Shown: positions 61,134-64,000 of the stretch, piece after piece | How positions within the stretch are numbered: the stretch's first letter is position 1 | Layout: each line of letters opens with the position of its first letter | Assembly (NCBI RefSeq): GCF_011395035.1 | Contig: NZ_CP024768.1 | Span: 3,219,979-3,283,978 of the forward strand | DNA: 64,000 bases | Reading direction: 5' to 3' | Origin: Pantoea cypripedii | Lineage (GTDB): Bacteria > Pseudomonadota > Gammaproteobacteria > Enterobacterales > Enterobacteriaceae | The notes under the pieces: generated by a model | What the model saw: the letters and a program-made list of their open reading frames with translations, nothing else | What the model was told of the DNA's origin: nothing | Databases searched by the model: none | Translations under genes and position numbers: made by a program

Positions 61134-61955
61134 ATGGATGATGGCATAAAGATCGCGATGTCCCCTGTTCAGCTTGCTGCCGCGCTCTCTGATAAGACAG
61201 TGACAGAGGCGGAAACGATGAGTAACCGCCTTCTCGGAGGGCTGGGGCTTGTCATGGGTTCACTTGAGCTGGCAGGCGCCACCGCTCTGTGTATCGCACC
61301 TGAACCTACCGGATTAACAAAAGCAGGATGTGTAGTTGTCGGCGCACACAGTCTCGATAGCATTCACGCTGCTGCAAACCAGCTCATTGTGGGCAGAGAC
61401 ACCCGCACGGCAACTTACGAGGCAGCAACAGCAATTGCCAAATCCTTTGGAGCAGATGACGATACGGCGATGAAAATCGGCCTGACTGTCGATATCGCTG
61501 TTCCATTAGGATTTGCACTTGGCATCGGCGCAAGCCGGGTAGCAGCAGTAAGGGCTGGCCGCATCAAACTCAGTGAGCATGAGTCAATGACGGGTTTTAA
61601 ACCCGGCGGGCACACGCTTTCCACACATGTTGGCAAAAGCGATGCAGAGCTATTGGCCCGCTTTGAAGCAAATAAACGTTTGCAGTATTCCACCACCTTT
61701 ACCAACGTGCAGGTAGCAGAAGAAGCCATATCGAGAGCGCTCTTTGCTAACCGGGGCGTTATAAAATCCGTTCTTGGCGGAGGCAGGCAGGGAGCTAGGC
61801 TGACTATTCGCTATGCATTTGGCAAAGCGATTGGCTACGGTTTCCAGCGCGGGAGTAACCAGCGGATAGTCATGACAAATGTGAGAATTGTTATTGAGTT
61901 TCAGCATTATAACGGCAAACCCTATTACATTCTCACAGCGTTCCCAGCTCTATAG
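61134..61955 (+). CDS. Putative polymorphic toxin with C-terminal RNase A-like (CdiA-CT type) domain
   Basis: 273 residues. The last ~125 (SEHESMTGFKPGGHTLSTHVGKSDAELLARF ... YYILTAFPAL) look like the bacterial CdiA-CT RNase A-like domain, known from the Yersinia kristensenii CDI toxin. Probable catalytic residues: His165 (STHVGKS), Arg176 (LLARF, same 11-residue spacing), Thr268 (LTAF); a tyrosine expected two residues later is Phe270. The first 145 have two hydrophobic stretches (about 33-57 and 115-137) and no Sec signal or delivery domain that I recognise. GAGG lies seven bases before the ATG. A probable immunity gene follows at once. New cargo between crr and attR. Confidence 0.75.
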   Translation: MDDGIKIAMSPVQLAAALSDKTVTEAETMSNRLLGGLGLVMGSLELAGATALCIAPEPTGLTKAGCVVVGAHSLDSIHAAANQLIVGRDTRTATYEAATAIAKSFGADDDTAMKIGLTVDIAVPLGFALGIGASRVAAVRAGRIKLSEHESMTGFKPGGHTLSTHVGKSDAELLARFEANKRLQYSTTFTNVQVAEEAISRALFANRGVIKSVLGGGRQGARLTIRYAFGKAIGYGFQRGSNQRIVMTNVRIVIEFQHYNGKPYYILTAFPAL

Positions 61956-61962
61956 GTACAAA

Positions 61963-62259
61963 ATGCAAAACTTCCACTTTCTTGACCAACTGATTTTCGG
62001 TTATTTCAACCAGGACGCCGACATCATCAATGATGGCGAGGATACGATTGAAGGCATAGTACGGCTGTTCAAAAAGTCAGCACCAGACTGGATGCTCAAA
62101 GATCTCGTCGAAGAAGTTGATGATTTTATCTCCGCCTATGGTGACGGTGTCGAAGAGGAGTTCAGGAAACGATATGGGTTTGATTTTTCGCCTGAACTTT
62201 GGGAAACCACTGCTCATGAATTCCTGATGACAGTACGTCAGATCTCGTCAGAGAAATAA
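61963..62259 (+). CDS. Probable immunity protein for the RNase A-like toxin (CdiI type)
   Basis: 98 residues, acidic and helical: MQNFHFLDQLIFGYFNQDADIINDGEDTIEGIVRLFKKSAPDW ... YGFDFSPELWETTAHEFLMTV. The FGYFNQD start, the acidic mid-helix and the LW-T-EFL end are the pattern of small CdiI/immunity proteins found after RNase-type toxins. It begins seven bases after the toxin stop, with AGG close upstream. ATG at 61963 was chosen; the longer in-frame extension would sit inside the toxin gene. Function is inferred from pairing and composition. Confidence 0.7.
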   Translation: MQNFHFLDQLIFGYFNQDADIINDGEDTIEGIVRLFKKSAPDWMLKDLVEEVDDFISAYGDGVEEEFRKRYGFDFSPELWETTAHEFLMTVRQISSEK

Positions 62260-62298
62260 GGTTTCCGGGAGTACATTTCCTGATGAGAAAAAATAATT

Positions 62299-62318
62299 GG
62301 TACACGTTTAGGTACACG
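62299..62318 (+). repeat. Right cluster of GGTACACG arm-type sites
   Basis: Two direct copies, 62299-62306 and 62311-62318, 12 bases apart as in the left cluster, about 70 bases before attR. Confidence 0.7.
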
Positions 62319-62379
62319 AAAGAAACCTGAATTAGAGAAAAATCATTAAAAACAATAACTTGCTATAGTTATTCAGACT

Positions 62380-62400
62380 CCGCCAGCCCACCAAAATTCT
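62380..62400 (+). repeat. attR
   Basis: CCGCCAGC followed by the core CCACCAAAATTCT (62388-62400), with one base fewer than attL (no T before CCACCA), so it cannot be an intact tmRNA end. The next ~85 bases resemble the ssrA 3' flank with about 80 percent identity by eye. Confidence 0.85.
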
Positions 62401-62673
62401 CCATCGATGACACCAGAGTCATCCGATGAAGTCCTAAGAGCCCGCACGGCGCAAGCCTTGCGGCCTTTTTTGTGTTTGTAATTCCTGCTGGTATCAGTAG
62501 CTGGTACGGAATAGCAAATTTACTGGCAAAAACGCCTGGAATCGCCAGTAAAATATTCAAAACCCACCAAAACACGATGATTCATTTACAGTTTATTCCT
62601 AAAGCCAGATGTTACTGAGCGTGCCATTGTTAACTACAGTCAGAACATTAATGACTTTGATGAGGGAATATTC
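62401..62673. other. Chromosomal flank after attR
   Basis: About 270 bases without a gene. The first part is a diverged copy of the ssrA terminator region (GCCCGC .. TTGCGGCCTTTTTT, 62450-62470). The rest is moderately AT-rich leader of the next gene. I see no tRNA. Confidence 0.5.
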
Positions 62674-63030
62674 ATGAAAAAGACAATTATAGCTTTATCA
62701 GCATTTCTGCTGGCTTCGTCGGCTTTTGCCGCAACCACACACGCTACTGACGAAACGGTTGCCAATGCGCAGGCAGGGGCGAATACCGCAAAAGAGAAAC
62801 TGCATCAGACCCAGGATCAGGGTGCTGAGCTGAAGCTCAAGTCCCAACATGCCGCTGAAGGTAAAAGCGACAGTCTGAGCAGCAAGGCAAGTGAAGGCTC
62901 GCAAAAAGCCTGGCATAAAACCAAAGAAGGGACTGAGAAAGGATGGGATGCCACTAAAGAAGGTGCCCAGAAAGGCTGGAATAAAACCAAAGAAGGTGCC
63001 AGCGACGTGAAGAAAAAAGTCACTGAATAA
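62674..63030 (+). CDS. Small secreted lysine-rich repeat protein (LEA-like)
   Basis: 118 residues with a signal peptide (MKKTIIALSAFLLASSAFA). The mature part is hydrophilic and helical; its C-terminal half has three imperfect 11-residue repeats (HKTKEGTEKGW, DATKEGAQKGW, NKTKEGASDVK), the period seen in late-embryogenesis-abundant and apolipoprotein-like proteins. No enzyme motif. Probably periplasmic or exported; desiccation or osmotic protection is a guess from the repeats. Followed by a good terminator. Confidence 0.8.
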   Translation: MKKTIIALSAFLLASSAFAATTHATDETVANAQAGANTAKEKLHQTQDQGAELKLKSQHAAEGKSDSLSSKASEGSQKAWHKTKEGTEKGWDATKEGAQKGWNKTKEGASDVKKKVTE

Positions 63031-63040
63031 GCTAATCCCG

Positions 63041-63062
63041 AGGCCGCTAACGCGGCCTTTTC
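63041..63062 (+). terminator. Terminator after the LEA-like gene
   Basis: GGCCGC/GCGGCC stem with a four-base loop, then TTTTCTTT. Confidence 0.85.
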
Positions 63063-63147
63063 TTTATCTCTTAAATTCCTCAGCTTTGCTTCCTGCTCGC
63101 ATAGCACTTACACTGCTCTTTTCTTTCAATAACCATTAAACACGCTT

Positions 63148-63807
63148 ATGTCTGACTCCTTCGTTCGCCAGCCGCTTCCCCTGCCAAACGGTCACAACAA
63201 AGTGCTGCTGCACTCCTGCTGCGCCCCCTGCTCCGGGGAAGTCATGGAAGCAATGCTGGCTTCCGGTATCGATTACACCATTTTCTTCTACAACCCAAAC
63301 ATTCACCCGCTGAAGGAATATGAACTGCGCAAGGAAGAAAATATCCGCTTTGCCGAGCAGTTTGGTGTGCCTTTTGTCGATGCGGATTATGACAAAGACA
63401 ACTGGTTCGATCGCGCCCGTGGTATGGAGTGGGAACCGGAACGCGGCGTGCGCTGCACCATGTGTTTTGATATGCGCTTTGAACGCACGGCGTTATATGC
63501 CCACGAACACGGCTTCCCGGTCATCACCAGCTCACTGGGTATTTCGCGCTGGAAGAACATGCAGCAAATCAACGATTGCGGTGTCCGTGCCGCCGCACGT
63601 TATCCCGATATGCTGTATTGGGAATTTAACTGGCGCAAAGGTGGGGGCTCTGCACGCATGATTGAAATCAGTAAGCGCGAGCGTTTCTATCAGCAGGAAT
63701 ATTGTGGTTGCATCTATTCATTACGCGACAGTAACCGCCATCGCGTTGCCAGCGGTCGGGAACGTATCGAAATTGGCGTGCAGTATTACCAGCCAGACGA
63801 AAACTAA
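63148..63807 (+). CDS. queH: Epoxyqueuosine reductase QueH
   Basis: 219-residue DUF208/QueH enzyme, the non-cobalamin epoxyqueuosine reductase that completes queuosine in tRNA. Metal-cluster cysteines: HSCCAPCS (residues 22-29), VRCTMCFDMR (near 96-105), and YCGC near 189. Other family marks are FYNPNIHPLKEYELRKEE near 48 and SSLGISRWKNMQQI near 123. The 3' end overlaps the following convergent gene by four bases. Not part of the E. coli neighbourhood. Confidence 0.93.
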   Translation: MSDSFVRQPLPLPNGHNKVLLHSCCAPCSGEVMEAMLASGIDYTIFFYNPNIHPLKEYELRKEENIRFAEQFGVPFVDADYDKDNWFDRARGMEWEPERGVRCTMCFDMRFERTALYAHEHGFPVITSSLGISRWKNMQQINDCGVRAAARYPDMLYWEFNWRKGGGSARMIEISKRERFYQQEYCGCIYSLRDSNRHRVASGRERIEIGVQYYQPDEN

Positions 63808-64000
63808 TTCTGCAGGATGCTGGCGAAAAAACGCTGCACCAGCGTCGCATCCGGCTGACTTCCTTCCTGAATGATGGATCGCAGCAGCCAGGCATCGGTG
63901 AACGCTACCGCCGCTTCCGCCTGCTGCGACGTCAACGCCAGCTGTTGTTGCAGAATTTGCTGATGGCTGGCAATCCATGCCGCTGCGGCCTGCCGCAAAC
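63804..64000 (-). CDS. 3' end of a gene, possibly a TetR-family regulator (cut by window edge)
   Basis: The open frame runs in from the right edge and stops at 63804-63806. The visible 65 residues are helical (AAAAWIASHQQILQQQLALTSQQAEAAVAFTDAWLLRSIIQEGSQPDATLVQRFFASILQN); a short helical end in FxxIL is common in TetR-family C-termini, but no DNA-binding part is in view. The name is a weak guess. Converges with queH, overlapping by four bases. Confidence 0.5.
   Translation of the reverse strand, partial: LRQAAAAWIASHQQILQQQLALTSQQAEAAVAFTDAWLLRSIIQEGSQPDATLVQRFFASILQN

Larger units (their letters stand above)
50944..62400. mobile_element. Integrated P4-like phage satellite carrying SIR2-HerA and a toxin/immunity pair
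   Basis: About 11.4 kb between direct repeats CCACCAAAATTCT (50944-50956 and 62388-62400) at the ssrA 3' end. Contents in order: P4-type integrase, SIR2, HerA, cos-like site, delta zinc-finger activator, sid-like capsid-size gene, iterons, AlpA/Vis, small early genes with CI-like RNA, alpha primase-helicase, crr-like iterons, RNase-A-like toxin with immunity gene, attR. The order equals the P4 prophage map. psu is not seen. Head, tail and terminase genes are absent, as expected for a satellite that uses a P2-like helper. Confidence 0.92.

Overview
The window is a stretch of an enterobacterial chromosome, most likely Pantoea or a close Erwiniaceae relative. From about 14.3 kb to 51 kb the gene order matches the Escherichia coli glyA-hmp-glnB-glrR-glrG-glrK-glmY-purL-mltF-tadA-pgpC-yfhH-yfhL-acpS-pdxJ-recO-era-rnc-lepB-lepA-rse-rpoE-nadB-trmN-srmB-grcA-ung-grpE-nadK-recN-bamE-rnfH-ratA-smpB-ssrA segment. 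Regulatory sites are conserved with it: NsrR (hmp), PurR (glyA, purL), sigma54/GlrR (glmY), FNR (grcA), sigma32 (grpE) and LexA (recN). The lineage call is an inference from gene content, an EsaR/ExpR-like LuxR protein and short GCGC(G)ATTTATCGCGC-type repeats.

Layout. 1-1138: a NicO-type nickel/cobalt transporter (cut by the window edge) and a DUF1007 secreted protein, minus strand, with a possible Zur operator. 1296-3697: csiE and hcaT, tail to tail. 3786-13128: a lineage-specific locus. A GntR regulator, a creatininase-family hydrolase, a ketopantoate-reductase-like enzyme and an SDR run leftward; a complete five-gene Opp/Dpp-type ABC transporter runs rightward. This looks like one uptake-and-catabolism unit for an unknown peptide- or amide-like substrate. 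13524-14252: an AT-rich LuxR-type quorum-sensing solo. 14380-50949: conserved housekeeping core ending in smpB and the tmRNA gene.

50944-62400: an integrated P4-like phage satellite of about 11.4 kb in the 3' end of ssrA. Its order fits the P4 prophage map: attL, int, cargo, cos-like site, delta, sid, ori-like iterons, alpA/vis, small early genes with a CI-like immunity RNA, alpha primase-helicase, crr-like iterons, second cargo, attR. psu is not found. Where P4 carries gop-beta-cII there is an AT-rich SIR2-HerA pair, a known anti-phage defence type. Between crr and attR there is a second cargo: a 273-residue protein whose C-terminus looks like a CdiA-type RNase A-fold toxin, followed at once by a small acidic protein that looks like its immunity protein. 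Copies of GGTACACG at both ends, four of them over the int promoter, look like integrase/excisionase arm sites.

62674-64000: a small secreted lysine-rich repeat protein, queH, and the 3' end of a possible TetR-family regulator.

Items most worth a second look: the toxin/immunity pair on the satellite, the SIR2-HerA cargo replacing the usual genes (with no psu), the unusually long predicted tmRNA tag, the LuxR solo lacking a usual ligand-pocket tryptophan, and the GntR/creatininase/ABC locus of unknown substrate.
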